Source: Dysosmobacter segnis (GTDB lineage: Bacteria > Bacillota > Clostridia > Oscillospirales > Oscillospiraceae). Taken from it: 64,000 nucleotides of DNA. The DNA lies in the NCBI RefSeq assembly GCF_014297285.1, contig NZ_JACOQI010000015.1:1-64000 (forward strand). Reading direction: 5' to 3'. Within the stretch, counting starts at the first letter, position 1; each line of letters opens with the position of its first letter. This document shows, in pieces, positions 31,631-40,837 of this stretch. The notes under the pieces are model-generated. The model was not told the origin of the DNA and did no database searches. It worked only from the letters and a program-made list of their open reading frames with translations. A program made the position numbers and the translations under genes.

Positions 31631-31958
31631 GGAAGAACCTAAGATTACTTCTGGTACAGTGCCATATATCGCATCTGAAATCCCTGATGATCCAAGAGAT
31701 ATCACACCCGAGCAGTGGGAAGCGATGAAGGCGGTTGATATTCGGACAGTAGACAAGTCTCAGCTTGTAGACTTGAGCACCGTTCACATTGATGAATCCT
31801 TGCCTGTGCGTGAAAGAGTGCTCAGTTATCTGAAGCAAGTGAAGAATCCATACTGTGTCCGAGTGGGCAACTTTGCTGTCAAGGTGAAATACAAAGAGGA
31901 CGGGCCATCCTTTGAGGAAGTGTTCAAGCATCTGCTGCAGCAGCAGAGCATGATGTAA
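31629..31958 (+). CDS. DUF6870-like protein preceding recombinases
   Basis: 109 residues. Core VDLSTVHIDESLPVRERV, YLKQVKNPYCVRVG and AVKVKY fits the DUF6870 type, small proteins that sit ahead of serine recombinase operons in Clostridia elements. Possible directionality or accessory factor, by position only. Its upstream inverted repeat could gate translation. A separate promoter starts the recombinases downstream. Confidence 0.7.
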   Translation: MEEPKITSGTVPYIASEIPDDPRDITPEQWEAMKAVDIRTVDKSQLVDLSTVHIDESLPVRERVLSYLKQVKNPYCVRVGNFAVKVKYKEDGPSFEEVFKHLLQQQSMM

Positions 31959-32002
31959 TTCTTGCCAGGTCCGTTTTTCATCTGGATAAAGGGCCATAGA
32001 TG

Positions 32003-32011
32003 TGGTATAAT
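32003..32011 (+). promoter_or_regulatory. Extended -10 promoter of recombinase operon
   Basis: TGGTATAAT: a TGn extension before a perfect TATAAT (32006-32011). No good -35 box at 16-18 bp, as usual for extended -10 promoters. Transcription would start near 32018, about 60 nt before the first recombinase ATG. Confidence 0.65.
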
Positions 32012-32034
32012 AGCCTCGGACTAAATCAAGCATA

Positions 32035-32073
32035 CTCACTCCTTAGGCAGACAGACCACGCCAAAGGAGTGAG
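32035..32073 (+). promoter_or_regulatory. Hairpin masking the recombinase ribosome site
   Basis: CTCACTCCTT (32035-32044) pairs perfectly with AAGGAGTGAG (32064-32073); with one A-A mismatch GGC/GCC extend the stem to 13 pairs. The right arm contains the Shine-Dalgarno for the ATG at 32077. In the folded leader the ribosome could not bind, so this looks like a translational switch. Confidence 0.7.
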
Positions 32074-32076
32074 ATT

Positions 32077-33738
32077 ATGCAGAATAATGCGAACGAGATG
32101 GCTGTGTTTAATACCGCCATCTATGTGCGTCTTTCCAAGGAAGACATCGTTGCGGCGCAATCTGGCCGTGAGAGCAACAGCATTACCAACCAGAAGCAGC
32201 TTATCCTGGACTTTCTGAAGGATAAGCCTGAATTTAATATTGTCTCCATTCGTATAGACGATGGATATACAGGGACGAATTTTGACCGTCCAGCCTTTCA
32301 GCGCATGCTGAACGATATTAAGGCTGGACGGATCAATTGCGTGGTCGTAAAAGACCTGTCCCGTTTCGGAAGAGAGTATATCAATTCCGGAAAGTATATC
32401 CACCGTCTATTTCCTGTTTTAGGGGTGCGCTTAATCGCTATCAATGACAACATCGACACGATTACCCGTGACGAGAGTAGCGAGTTTAGCATCACGCTCA
32501 AGAACTTGATGAATGACAACTACAGCCGTGACATCTCAGTGAAGGTCAGAAGCCAGCTGCAGGTGAAGCGGAAACATGGTGACTTTATTTGTCCGTTTGC
32601 ACCGTATGGGTACCAGAAGTGCGAGGGAAACCACAATCGAATTGAGCCCGATCCCTATGCTGCCACAGTTGTCCAGGATATTTTCAACTGGAAAATTCAA
32701 GGCATGACGAACAATGGCATAGCAATTCGGCTTGCAGAGAGCGGAATTCTTGCGCCGCTGGAGTATAAGCGCCACAAGGGAGAGCCGTTATTCTCCGGCT
32801 TCAAAATGAAGGAACGGTGCGAATGGACAGCGCAGGCAGTTGCCCGGATACTCACCAACCCGATCTATATTGGAACCCTCCGCCAAGGCCTTCGCCGTAG
32901 ACCAAACTATAAAATCAAGAAATCAATACCAACAGAAGAAAACGAGTGGGTTGTGATCCACGACGCCCATGAGCCTGTTGTCACGAAGAGGACATTCTAT
33001 CTTGCTCAAAAAGCTCTTCTGATAGATACGCGAGCAGCACCACGAGCAACGACAGTTTATCCGCTATCCGGCTTGTTGGAATGCGGAGAATGCGGGAACG
33101 CAGTTACTCGAAGCACAATTAACAACGGATATAAGTTATACAGCTATTTCCGCTGCAGCGTGCGCACGAAAGAGAATCGCTGTGAACTCAAGCAGGTACC
33201 AGAGGCACAGGTTGAGGCAGCTGTCCTTCAGCTATTGCAAGAGCATATCAGCGCGGTGGTTGAGCTCGACCGGTGTCTATCTGAAATTCAGCAGGTGCCA
33301 TATCAGAAAATCAATGTTGCCAAGTGTGAGCAGCGCAGAGAAAAACTTGCGGCAGAAATCGCTCGTTATCGCGATCTGAAGGCATCTCTCTATGAAGATA
33401 TGAAAGAAGGACTCATTTCGAAGACTGACTTCTGTGACATCAGAGGTCAGTATGATGCAAGAATTGCCGATGCGCTGATTGCTCAGGAGCAGATCGACCG
33501 AGAACTCAGTATCTATCTCTCGGGCGAACAGTCCCCGAACAACTGGATGAAGACATTTACCGAACATCGAGGATTGAAATCACTCACGCGGGCAGTTGTT
33601 CTGGAGTGCATTGAAAAAGTTGTTATTCACAAAGACGAAAAGTTGGAAATCATCTTTGAGCATTCCGAGGACTATGCCCGTTTGGTGAGCAGCCTGCAGG
33701 AATATGCCGCGCGTGGAATACTAGGGGAGGCGATGTAA
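32077..33738 (+). CDS. Large serine recombinase, first of three
   Basis: 553 residues. Resolvase domain with catalytic Ser in IYVRLSKED (about 19), DDGYTGTNFDRPAF, KDLSRFGREYI; recombinase domain (about 180-300: APYGYQK, WTAQAVARILTNPIYIGT); zinc ribbon CGECGNA ... C...C (about 347-385); coiled coil 410-490; C-terminal tail. Complete and probably active. RBS is sequestered in a hairpin. 2 bp separate it from the second recombinase, so all three are co-translated. Confidence 0.95.
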   Translation: MQNNANEMAVFNTAIYVRLSKEDIVAAQSGRESNSITNQKQLILDFLKDKPEFNIVSIRIDDGYTGTNFDRPAFQRMLNDIKAGRINCVVVKDLSRFGREYINSGKYIHRLFPVLGVRLIAINDNIDTITRDESSEFSITLKNLMNDNYSRDISVKVRSQLQVKRKHGDFICPFAPYGYQKCEGNHNRIEPDPYAATVVQDIFNWKIQGMTNNGIAIRLAESGILAPLEYKRHKGEPLFSGFKMKERCEWTAQAVARILTNPIYIGTLRQGLRRRPNYKIKKSIPTEENEWVVIHDAHEPVVTKRTFYLAQKALLIDTRAAPRATTVYPLSGLLECGECGNAVTRSTINNGYKLYSYFRCSVRTKENRCELKQVPEAQVEAAVLQLLQEHISAVVELDRCLSEIQQVPYQKINVAKCEQRREKLAAEIARYRDLKASLYEDMKEGLISKTDFCDIRGQYDARIADALIAQEQIDRELSIYLSGEQSPNNWMKTFTEHRGLKSLTRAVVLECIEKVVIHKDEKLEIIFEHSEDYARLVSSLQEYAARGILGEAM

Positions 33739-33740
33739 GC

Positions 33741-35429
33741 ATGGCAAGAAAGAGCAGAAAAAATGTCCAAGTCACACCCGCAGTTGTTGTAGGCCCCGTC
33801 CAGTACAAGGTAGCGCTCTATGCCAGAATCTCGGTTGAGAACGAACAAAAGCGAGAAGCAGACACCATAGGTAATCAGATTGCGTTGCTGAAGGACTTTG
33901 TTTCCCAGCATCAGGATTTAGTTGTCTTTGACCTCTATTGTGATGACGATATCTCGGGAGTTAGCTTTGTGCGCCCGGAATTCGCTCGAATGATGAATGA
34001 CATCCGAGCTGGCAAGGTGACCTGTGTGATTGTCAAAGACTTGTCTCGTCTGGGGCGAAATATGATTGAGAGCGGTGAATATATTGAGCAGATCTTTCCG
34101 AGAATGGGTGTGCGCTTTATCTCCGTTACCGATCGCTTTGATTCATTGCGGGATGATGCCGACATTTCAATCCAACTGAAAAATTTTGCAAACGAGGCAT
34201 ATGCGAGAGACATTTCCAAGAAAATTCGGGCGGTGAAACGGACGCAGCAGCTTGCTGGTAAGTGGACCACTGGCACTCCGCCATATGGATATATGTTAGA
34301 TCCGGATGACAAGTACCACCTATTTCCTGATCCGCAAACGGGGCCAATCGTTCTTGCCATTTTCCGTATGGTGGCAGAGAATCATACTCTCCACTTCATA
34401 GCGAAAACTCTGAATGAGCAAGGGGTGCCCAGTCCCGGACGCTATCTGTACGATATTGGTTTGCGGAAGACGGAGAAGTTCAAAAATGCCATCTGGTATC
34501 TGCAAACGATCAAGAAAATTCTTGTCGATCCGGTCTATCTTGGTTGGATTGTGTCCGGAAAGTACAGAAGCCAGCTGTGCGAGCGGGGGACAAAGACTAC
34601 AGTTAAAACGCCCGAAGAGGAATGGATTATCAATAAAGGTATGCATGAACCCATTGTTTCCAAAGAGCTTTTTGATAAGGTTCAGGACATCCTCTCGGCT
34701 AGGCAAAGTGAACAGGGCCTTGCGACTATCTACGATTCCAAGAGTAAACGAAGAAGTATGTTCAAAGGAATTCTTCGTTGCGGAGAATGTGGTCGCAGTA
34801 TGTACTTGCGCAGTAAATCTAATCGCGGTTATTACTATTATTGCACTCTCCATGAGAATTACAATGCCACCATTTGTCCCAAGAAAGCGGTCAAACAGGA
34901 GGATGTAGAGTCCCTTGCCCTGCGGCTTATCCAAACTCAGATAAGAGCATTCTCCGATGCCCAGAGACTGATTGCCAACTTGAATGCTACGCCTTCTTCG
35001 CAGACCCGCTATCAGATATATGAAACCCAGATTGATGATGCAAAGAGAAATATTGAAAAGTTCAATCAGCTGAAGGCAGCCCTGTATGGCGATTTTGCAG
35101 ATGGGCTTCTGAGCCATCAAGATTACACAGATCTGAGCGAGGACTACTCTAGGAGGGCGGATGATTTGAGAATCTTTATTGCTGAATTGGAGAAGGAAAA
35201 GGAAAAGTACTCAGCGGGATTTGGCAGCAAAATGCAGTGGGCACTGTTGGTTGAAAAGTATAAGGATCAGGAGTCCCTTGACGCTGAGATGGCAGCAGCC
35301 TTCATTGAGACGCTTACCTTGTTTAACGATGGCCATGTTGAAGTGGCATTCCGCCATCGTGATGAGATTGAACAGGTTCTCTATGTCGCTGCGACCCGAG
35401 GAAAGGAGGCGGAGAGATATGCCGGATAA
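33741..35429 (+). CDS. Large serine recombinase, second of three
   Basis: 562 residues. A basic 20-residue lead (ARKSRKN) precedes the catalytic domain: Ser in LYARISVENEQ (about 31), DDDISGVSFVRPEF, KDLSRLGRNMIES. Recombinase domain GTPPYGYMLDPDD to YLGWIVSGKY; zinc ribbon CGECGRSMYL ... YCTLHEN ... C; coiled coil near 430-510. All expected parts present. The third recombinase starts inside its last codons. Confidence 0.95.
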   Translation: MARKSRKNVQVTPAVVVGPVQYKVALYARISVENEQKREADTIGNQIALLKDFVSQHQDLVVFDLYCDDDISGVSFVRPEFARMMNDIRAGKVTCVIVKDLSRLGRNMIESGEYIEQIFPRMGVRFISVTDRFDSLRDDADISIQLKNFANEAYARDISKKIRAVKRTQQLAGKWTTGTPPYGYMLDPDDKYHLFPDPQTGPIVLAIFRMVAENHTLHFIAKTLNEQGVPSPGRYLYDIGLRKTEKFKNAIWYLQTIKKILVDPVYLGWIVSGKYRSQLCERGTKTTVKTPEEEWIINKGMHEPIVSKELFDKVQDILSARQSEQGLATIYDSKSKRRSMFKGILRCGECGRSMYLRSKSNRGYYYYCTLHENYNATICPKKAVKQEDVESLALRLIQTQIRAFSDAQRLIANLNATPSSQTRYQIYETQIDDAKRNIEKFNQLKAALYGDFADGLLSHQDYTDLSEDYSRRADDLRIFIAELEKEKEKYSAGFGSKMQWALLVEKYKDQESLDAEMAAAFIETLTLFNDGHVEVAFRHRDEIEQVLYVAATRGKEAERYAG

Positions 35430-37005
35430 GGTGCTGGCGTTTTATATTCGTTTGTCGAGTGAAGACCGAGATCTCAAAACAAATGCATTGAAGAATGAGA
35501 GTAACAGTGTTTTCAACCAAAGGCGGTTACTCCAGGATTACTATGATACACATGAATCGCTCCATGGTTATAAAGTGATCGTGTTCTGCGATGACGGTGT
35601 CACGGGAACACATTTTGACAGGCCAAAGTTCGATGAGCTAATTGAGATGGCTCGCAATCAGGAAATTCATTGCATTATGGTGAAGGACCTATCTCGTTTC
35701 GGAAGAAACTTTCTTGAGATGGGAAACTACCTCGAACTGATCCTGCCTCTTTATGGGGTCCGCTTTATCTCTATCAATGATGCCTTTGATAGTGATGACT
35801 ACTTAGGTGTCACGGGCGGACTTGAGTTAGCCCTCCGCAATCTCATCAATAATATGTATAGCCGAGATCTATCAACCAAGGTGCGCTCAGCTTTTCGTAC
35901 CCGCAATCTGCGTGGTGAATACTGGGGAGGAAACGGCTTCTATGGCTACCAAGTCCATCCTCATAACAAAAAGAGATTGATCGTAGATGAGCAGGTTCGT
36001 GACATCATTGTCATGATTTTCGAGTCCTGCGTTGCAGGCATGACCACGAGCGAGATCGCTCAAATGCTGAATGATATGGGCATTCCATCCCCGTTAGAGC
36101 ATAAACGGCGAAATGGCGGGTTTTATAATGGGGTGGTCAAGGAAGAGACTGGAATCTGGCTCAAGGGGGCTGTTCGAAAGATTTTGACTGATGAGCGCTA
36201 TACCGGTAAGATGATTACCAATACTCGAGAGACAGAAGAAGTAGGAAAGCCTAAGATGCGGTCGTTGCCCCGAGATCAATGGATCATAGTGCCAGGTACA
36301 CATGAAGCAATCATTTCGGAGGAGCTGTTCCGAGCTGCACAGAATGCGCTCCAAGGGCGTATTCGGAATGTTAACAAGAATACTGCCGGGAACCGAGCCA
36401 ACAATCTGTTTGTTTGTGGCTGCTGCGGGAGGAAGCTCCGAAAGAATCCAGCAAAGGAACCACACCTTGTTTGCCCGAAAAATGACAGTATTAAGGGTGC
36501 TGAGTGTGCAGGCATCTTTGTCAATCAGGCCCATATTGAGCAAGCTGTTCTTCAGATGCTGCGGGAACAAAGTAGGAGCTTCCTTGAGCAGCATTGCTTG
36601 ATGCAGGCATGCATTGACAAAAAGCTTTCAAGTATTCAAACGGAGCTTGATGCTAACACCAATATGACAAGACGGCTCCAAAGTAGAAAGGCTGAACTAT
36701 ATGAGCAATACCGAGCGGGTCGCATAAGCAGAGAGAAATTTGCTGATATCCAGAAGACAGATTCAGAGAAGCTGGCAAGACTCTCATGTAGAGCTGAAGA
36801 GATCAAGCGGCTTCTGGTAGAGCACTATGAGTCTCGAGGTAATCTTGCGGCGGGAAAAAGAACAGCCGATCAGATCATCCTGCTTAAAGATTATGATCCG
36901 GAAATAATTAGAAATTTTGTAGAGCGGGTTCGTGTGTACCCTTCAGGAGAGATTGAGATAGATATGCGTACTTCGAGCGGGTTTGCATTTGTAACGGCAA
37001 GCTAA
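35419..37005 (+). CDS. Large serine recombinase, third of three
   Basis: 528 residues from the ATG at 35419, which has AGGAGG 8 bp upstream and overlaps the previous gene by 11 bp; a longer frame extends back but lies inside that gene. Catalytic Ser in FYIRLSSEDRD (about 12), DDGVTGTHFDRPKF, KDLSRFGRNFLEM; recombinase domain GFYGYQVHP to YTGKMITN; zinc ribbon CGCCGRKLRK ... CPKN ... C; coiled coil 430-490. The operon ends 60 bp before a broken chromosomal gene, so it marks the element's right end. Confidence 0.95.
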   Translation: MPDKVLAFYIRLSSEDRDLKTNALKNESNSVFNQRRLLQDYYDTHESLHGYKVIVFCDDGVTGTHFDRPKFDELIEMARNQEIHCIMVKDLSRFGRNFLEMGNYLELILPLYGVRFISINDAFDSDDYLGVTGGLELALRNLINNMYSRDLSTKVRSAFRTRNLRGEYWGGNGFYGYQVHPHNKKRLIVDEQVRDIIVMIFESCVAGMTTSEIAQMLNDMGIPSPLEHKRRNGGFYNGVVKEETGIWLKGAVRKILTDERYTGKMITNTRETEEVGKPKMRSLPRDQWIIVPGTHEAIISEELFRAAQNALQGRIRNVNKNTAGNRANNLFVCGCCGRKLRKNPAKEPHLVCPKNDSIKGAECAGIFVNQAHIEQAVLQMLREQSRSFLEQHCLMQACIDKKLSSIQTELDANTNMTRRLQSRKAELYEQYRAGRISREKFADIQKTDSEKLARLSCRAEEIKRLLVEHYESRGNLAAGKRTADQIILLKDYDPEIIRNFVERVRVYPSGEIEIDMRTSSGFAFVTAS

Positions 37006-37066
37006 AACAATAAGCGGCCCACTTTGGAGGCAGCTGAAAAAATTCCGAAAAAACTGTATGTCTATC

Positions 37067-37192
37067 TTGACACAACCAGAGGGCTTCGTCACCGGTATGG
37101 CGGCGAAGATGTTCACCGTGGCCGGGCCGGTCATTACCTTCGGGACACTGGCATCGGTGATCTACGGCGTGATCCTGATGCTGTTGAAATGA
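37067..37192 (+). pseudogene. C-terminal fragment of a membrane protein
   Basis: An open frame of 41 codons ends TGA at 37190-37192: LTQPEGFVTGMAAKMFTV followed by a hydrophobic helix (ITFGTLASVIYGVILMLL-K). It has the base composition of the host block and no start codon with a ribosome site, and reads as the last helix of a transporter cut by the element. I cannot name the transporter. Confidence 0.5.
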
Positions 37193-37421
37193 TCGGCGGG
37201 GGGAAAATTGCATATCTGAACCGAACTCCTTTGACGTGGAGATGTCTTGGCGGATCTGTGCGTCGGATTCACCTTTCCTGAAAACGGGGAGGTGACAACT
37301 GCGATCGACCATGCAGCCTGCGGCCTTGCATTGAAATTTCGCAAAGCTGAACCGGTAGGTGTATTGCGTGGCATTTTTCAAATTCTACAAAAAATTGTTA
37401 TTTTTTTGTCATATCTTATAA
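37193..37421. other. Spacer without recognised gene
   Basis: About 230 bp of mixed composition. A frame from 37247 stays open for 150 codons but crosses a promoter and shows no family pattern, and an antisense frame (37162-37374) is equally unconvincing. I see no repeat or RNA gene here. Confidence 0.4.
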
Positions 37422-37450
37422 TTGCAAAAGAAACGGACACAGATTATACT
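37422..37450 (+). promoter_or_regulatory. Promoter of the hydroxy-acid operon
   Basis: TTGCAA (37422-37427) and TATACT (37445-37450) with a 17-bp spacer, 290 bp upstream of the first gene start at 37739. The long leader contains the palindrome at 37499. Confidence 0.55.
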
Positions 37451-37498
37451 AACAGTGTTAATGAGCGATATTGTTTCGCTTTTCTTTTTACATTGACT

Positions 37499-37512
37499 CG
37501 TGCACGTGCACG
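37499..37512. promoter_or_regulatory. Perfect 14-bp palindrome, candidate operator
   Basis: CGTGCACGTGCACG is fully self-complementary and lies 50 bp downstream of the predicted -10 box. GntR- or LacI-type regulators of sugar-acid genes use sites like this; no regulator gene is next to it. Confidence 0.5.
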
Positions 37513-37738
37513 GAACGGAAAAACATATACAGCTCGAGTGGAGACCAACAGAGCAAGTATGGAACGCATCGCCGCTAGAGCCTGGCGTATCCCGGGGCAC
37601 TGGAATCGGGTGCTGCCAGCTATGATCTTGACGGGCACGGTGTTGGGGGGAACAGCCCACGGCATCCGTTTTCAAATTAAAAATCTGTATACTTGTTGAT
37701 ACGATATGCCGCCTGCGGCGGCGAGAGAGGAGCAAGAC

Positions 37739-39022
37739 ATGGAAACCATTACCAACCTGATCAAAGACACACCGATCCCCAAGATGGTCAAGGTTCGCCA
37801 GAACTTCGACAAGACCTGCATCCCTGAGAGCGATATTCCCGGCATCATCACCCGGGAGCTGGATCGCCCTGAGATCGGCGGCAAGATCCAGCCCGGTCAG
37901 AAGATCGCCATTACCTGCGGCAGCCGCGGCATCAATCACAATGCCGTGATGGCCCGTGCCATTGTGGATTTTGTCAAATCCAAGGGTGCCGAGCCTTACA
38001 TTGTGGCGGCTATGGGCAGCCACGGCGGCGCTACCGCCGAGGGCCAGCTCCAGATCCTCAAGGACTACGGCGTCACTGAGGAAGCCATGGGCTGCCCCGT
38101 GAAAAGTTCCATGGAGACGGTGCAGATCGGCATTTCCGGCATGCGTCACCAGCCGGTGTTCATGGACAAGAACGCCTCTGAGGCGGACGGCATCATCCTC
38201 TTCAACCGCATCAAGCCCCATACCTCCTTCCGCGGTCCCTATGAAAGCGGCCTGATGAAGATGATGGCCATCGGCCTTGGCAAGCAGAAGGGCGCTGAGA
38301 GCATCCATCATCAGAGTCCTGCCATCATGCATGAGCTGGTGGAGGAGTACGGCCGGACGATCCTGGAAAACGCACCGGTTCTGGGCGGCATCGCCATCAT
38401 TGAAAATGCCTATGATGATACCTATCTCATCAAGGGCCTGAGCCCGGAGGAGATCATCAGCGAGGAACCCAAGCTCAAGGAGATCTCCTACAAGACCATC
38501 GCCCACCTGCTGTTTGACAAGTGCGACGTGCTGGTGGTGGATAAGATCGGCAAGAACATCTCCGGCGACGGCATGGACCCCAACGTGTCCGGCCGCTTTG
38601 TCCAGCCCAAGTACTGCTCCGGCGGTATTCAGGCGGAGAAGTGCGTCATCCTGGACCTGACCGACGAGACCCACGGCAATGCACAGGGCATCGGCCTGGC
38701 GGAGGTCACCACCCGCCGTCTGTTCAACAAGATGAAGCTGGAGATGACCTATCCCACCGGCGTGACCAACACCTTCCTGCATCTGATGAAGATTCCCATG
38801 ATCATGGACAATGACCGGGAAGCTTTACAGCTGGCCCTGATGTGCTGCCCCGAGGCAGAGGATCATGACCACATGAAGATGATCCGCATCCCCAACACCG
38901 CCCATATCGGTGTCATCGAGATTTCTGAGGGTATGCTGCCTTTGGTGGAGAACAACCCCAACTTTGAGGTTCTCACGGAGCCCTATGACCTGCCCTTTGA
39001 CGAAAACGGCAACCTGTTCTGA
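37739..39022 (+). CDS. LarA-like DUF2088 family protein
   Basis: 427 residues, GAGAGGAG before the ATG. It has the LarA layout: an N-terminal alpha/beta domain with AITCGSRGINHNAVMAR, the MGSHGGATAEGQ loop where lactate racemase has GTHR, and a C-terminal domain with NRIKPHTSFRG. Canonical LarA His/Lys residues are not all obvious, so it may act on another hydroxy acid or be non-racemising. First gene of an operon with a GntP carrier and lyase subunits. Nickel-pincer cofactor genes (larB/C/E) are not in the window. Confidence 0.75.
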   Translation: METITNLIKDTPIPKMVKVRQNFDKTCIPESDIPGIITRELDRPEIGGKIQPGQKIAITCGSRGINHNAVMARAIVDFVKSKGAEPYIVAAMGSHGGATAEGQLQILKDYGVTEEAMGCPVKSSMETVQIGISGMRHQPVFMDKNASEADGIILFNRIKPHTSFRGPYESGLMKMMAIGLGKQKGAESIHHQSPAIMHELVEEYGRTILENAPVLGGIAIIENAYDDTYLIKGLSPEEIISEEPKLKEISYKTIAHLLFDKCDVLVVDKIGKNISGDGMDPNVSGRFVQPKYCSGGIQAEKCVILDLTDETHGNAQGIGLAEVTTRRLFNKMKLEMTYPTGVTNTFLHLMKIPMIMDNDREALQLALMCCPEAEDHDHMKMIRIPNTAHIGVIEISEGMLPLVENNPNFEVLTEPYDLPFDENGNLF

Positions 39023-39126
39023 AAAATCCGAGCTGCCGGAGGCCTGCCGTGAACAGGCGGACCGCCGGAAAGCTCTGGTTTTAAATAGTAGTGCAAGAAA
39101 CGCAAAAAAAGAAAGGAACTGACTCT

Positions 39127-40494
39127 ATGGTATCTCCCGCAATGCTGATCGTAGCACTGGTGATCGCAATCGCAATCATCCTGTTCTGCATCATCGTTCT
39201 CAAACTCAACGCTTCCATCGGCATGGTTCTGGCCAGCCTGTTCATGGGTGTGGCCGGCGGCCTCGACCTGATGACTACAATGGACACCATCTCCTCCGGC
39301 TTCGGCAGCATGATGACCAGCATCGGCCTGCCTGTCGGCTTCGGCACCATCCTGGGCCAGCTGATGAGTGACAGCGGCGCTGCCGACATCATCGCCGACA
39401 AGCTGGTTTCCGCTTTCCCTGAAAAGCGCTCCATCTGGGGCCTGAGCCTGGCCGGCTTCGTGCTGTCCATCCCTGTGTTCTTTGACGTTACCTTCATTAT
39501 CCTGATCCCCATCGGCATCACCATTGCCGCCAAGATCGATATGAAGATGTGCTATGTCACCGGCTGCCTGACCATCGGCGCCACCACCGCTCACTGCGTG
39601 GTGCCTCCCACGCCCAACCCTCTGGCTGCTGCCGATATCTTTGGCTTTGATCTGGGCATCATGATGATCGTCGGTCTGGTTGTCGGTTTTATCACTGTTC
39701 TGGTGTCTGACTTCATCTATGTTAAGATCCACAACCGCGGCATTTGGAATGAGGAAAAGGACGTGAACCACAGCTCCAACGTTGTCAATGAGCTGGTGGC
39801 TGCCCGTGCTGCCCAGAATGACGCTAAGGCCCGCCCCTCCTTCGGCATGGCGCTGCTGCCTGTTGTGATCCCCGTGGTGTGCATCCTGTTCGGCACTCTG
39901 GGCACCGCTGTGTTTGACGAGGAGCCTCTGATCTGCAGCTTCCTGGGCAACAAGCTGGTTGCCATGACTCTGGGCACTCTGGGTGCTTATCTGGTGAGCC
40001 TGCCTTACATCGGCCGCGAAAATCTGGAGAAGTCTGCCGGTGAGGCCCTGAAGAGTGCCGGCGTGGTGCTGCTGATCACCGGTGCAGGCGGCTCCTTCTC
40101 CTCCGTTATCACCGCCACCGGCATTGGCAACGCCATCGTGAGCCTGCTGGGCACCGATACCACCTCCGTCATCCCTGCCATGTTCCTGGCCTACTTCATT
40201 GGCATGATCTTCCGTGTGGCGCAGGGCTCCGGCACCGTGGCCGGCATGACCTCTATGGGCATCATGGCAACCATCGCTCCCGCCATCGGCTGCCATCCCG
40301 TGTGGATCGCGCTGGCCTGCCTGTCCGGCGGCAACTCCATCGGCCATGTCAATGACTCCGGCTTCTGGGTGGCCACCAATATGTCCGGCCTGACCGTGAC
40401 CGGCGGTCTGAAGACCTACACCCTGGGCTCCTTTATCTCCTCTGTGTGCATTTTCGTGCTGGCTCTGATCGGCGCCCTGGTGATCCCCCTGTAA
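39127..40494 (+). CDS. GntP-family hydroxy-acid permease
   Basis: 455 residues, AAAGGA before the ATG. Twelve or so hydrophobic helices; GntP signature segments include GFGTILGQLMSDSGAA, SIPVFFDVTFII, and the repeated-half motif VITATGIGNAI / FRVAQGSGTVAG. H+-coupled symporters of this family import gluconate and related sugar or hydroxy acids. It lies between the LarA-like protein and the lyase subunits, so it likely brings in their substrate. Confidence 0.92.
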   Translation: MVSPAMLIVALVIAIAIILFCIIVLKLNASIGMVLASLFMGVAGGLDLMTTMDTISSGFGSMMTSIGLPVGFGTILGQLMSDSGAADIIADKLVSAFPEKRSIWGLSLAGFVLSIPVFFDVTFIILIPIGITIAAKIDMKMCYVTGCLTIGATTAHCVVPPTPNPLAAADIFGFDLGIMMIVGLVVGFITVLVSDFIYVKIHNRGIWNEEKDVNHSSNVVNELVAARAAQNDAKARPSFGMALLPVVIPVVCILFGTLGTAVFDEEPLICSFLGNKLVAMTLGTLGAYLVSLPYIGRENLEKSAGEALKSAGVVLLITGAGGSFSSVITATGIGNAIVSLLGTDTTSVIPAMFLAYFIGMIFRVAQGSGTVAGMTSMGIMATIAPAIGCHPVWIALACLSGGNSIGHVNDSGFWVATNMSGLTVTGGLKTYTLGSFISSVCIFVLALIGALVIPL

Positions 40495-40531
40495 GCATAC
40501 CCGGCCCCATAATATGAAGGAGGAATTATAC

Positions 40532-40822
40532 ATGCAAAATGCAATGATTATTGACCCCAAAGACAATGTGGCCGTTGCCATTGAGCCGATTGCCGCAGGG
40601 GATACCGTTACCTATCTCAAAGAGGGAAAGACTGTATCTCTGAAAGCCACGGAAGATATTACCATTTATCATAAGCTGGCTACCCGGACCATCGAAAATG
40701 GTGAGCCTGTGGTGAAGTATGGCGAACACATCGGTGTGGCCACGGAACAGATCCCCGAGGGCGCTCATGTTCATGTTCACAATGTTGAGAGCATGAAAGA
40801 AGATCGCCGCGGGATGGAGTAA
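40532..40822 (+). CDS. UxaA-family lyase, small (SAF) subunit
   Basis: 96 residues from the ATG at 40532 (AAGGAGG 10 bp upstream). An SAF domain: ending IYHKLATRTIENGEPVVKYGEHIGVA with the conserved K-Y-G-x-x-I-G segment, and HVHVHN near the C-terminus. In E. coli altronate dehydratase this domain is fused to the large part; separate small and large genes are typical of (R)-sulfolactate sulfo-lyase SuyAB and of some galactarate/altronate dehydratases. Confidence 0.88.
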   Translation: MQNAMIIDPKDNVAVAIEPIAAGDTVTYLKEGKTVSLKATEDITIYHKLATRTIENGEPVVKYGEHIGVATEQIPEGAHVHVHNVESMKEDRRGME

Positions 40823-40837
40823 GGGAGGATACAGAAT

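Noticed and set aside
37247..37699. 150-codon ORF in front of the LarA-like gene
   Set aside because: It crosses the predicted promoter and palindrome and shows no protein family pattern.
37409..40581. Long minus-strand ORFs of 457 and 532 codons
   Set aside because: Antisense to the LarA-like and GntP genes; His/Gln/Gly-rich low-complexity translation typical of the reverse frame of codon-biased genes.
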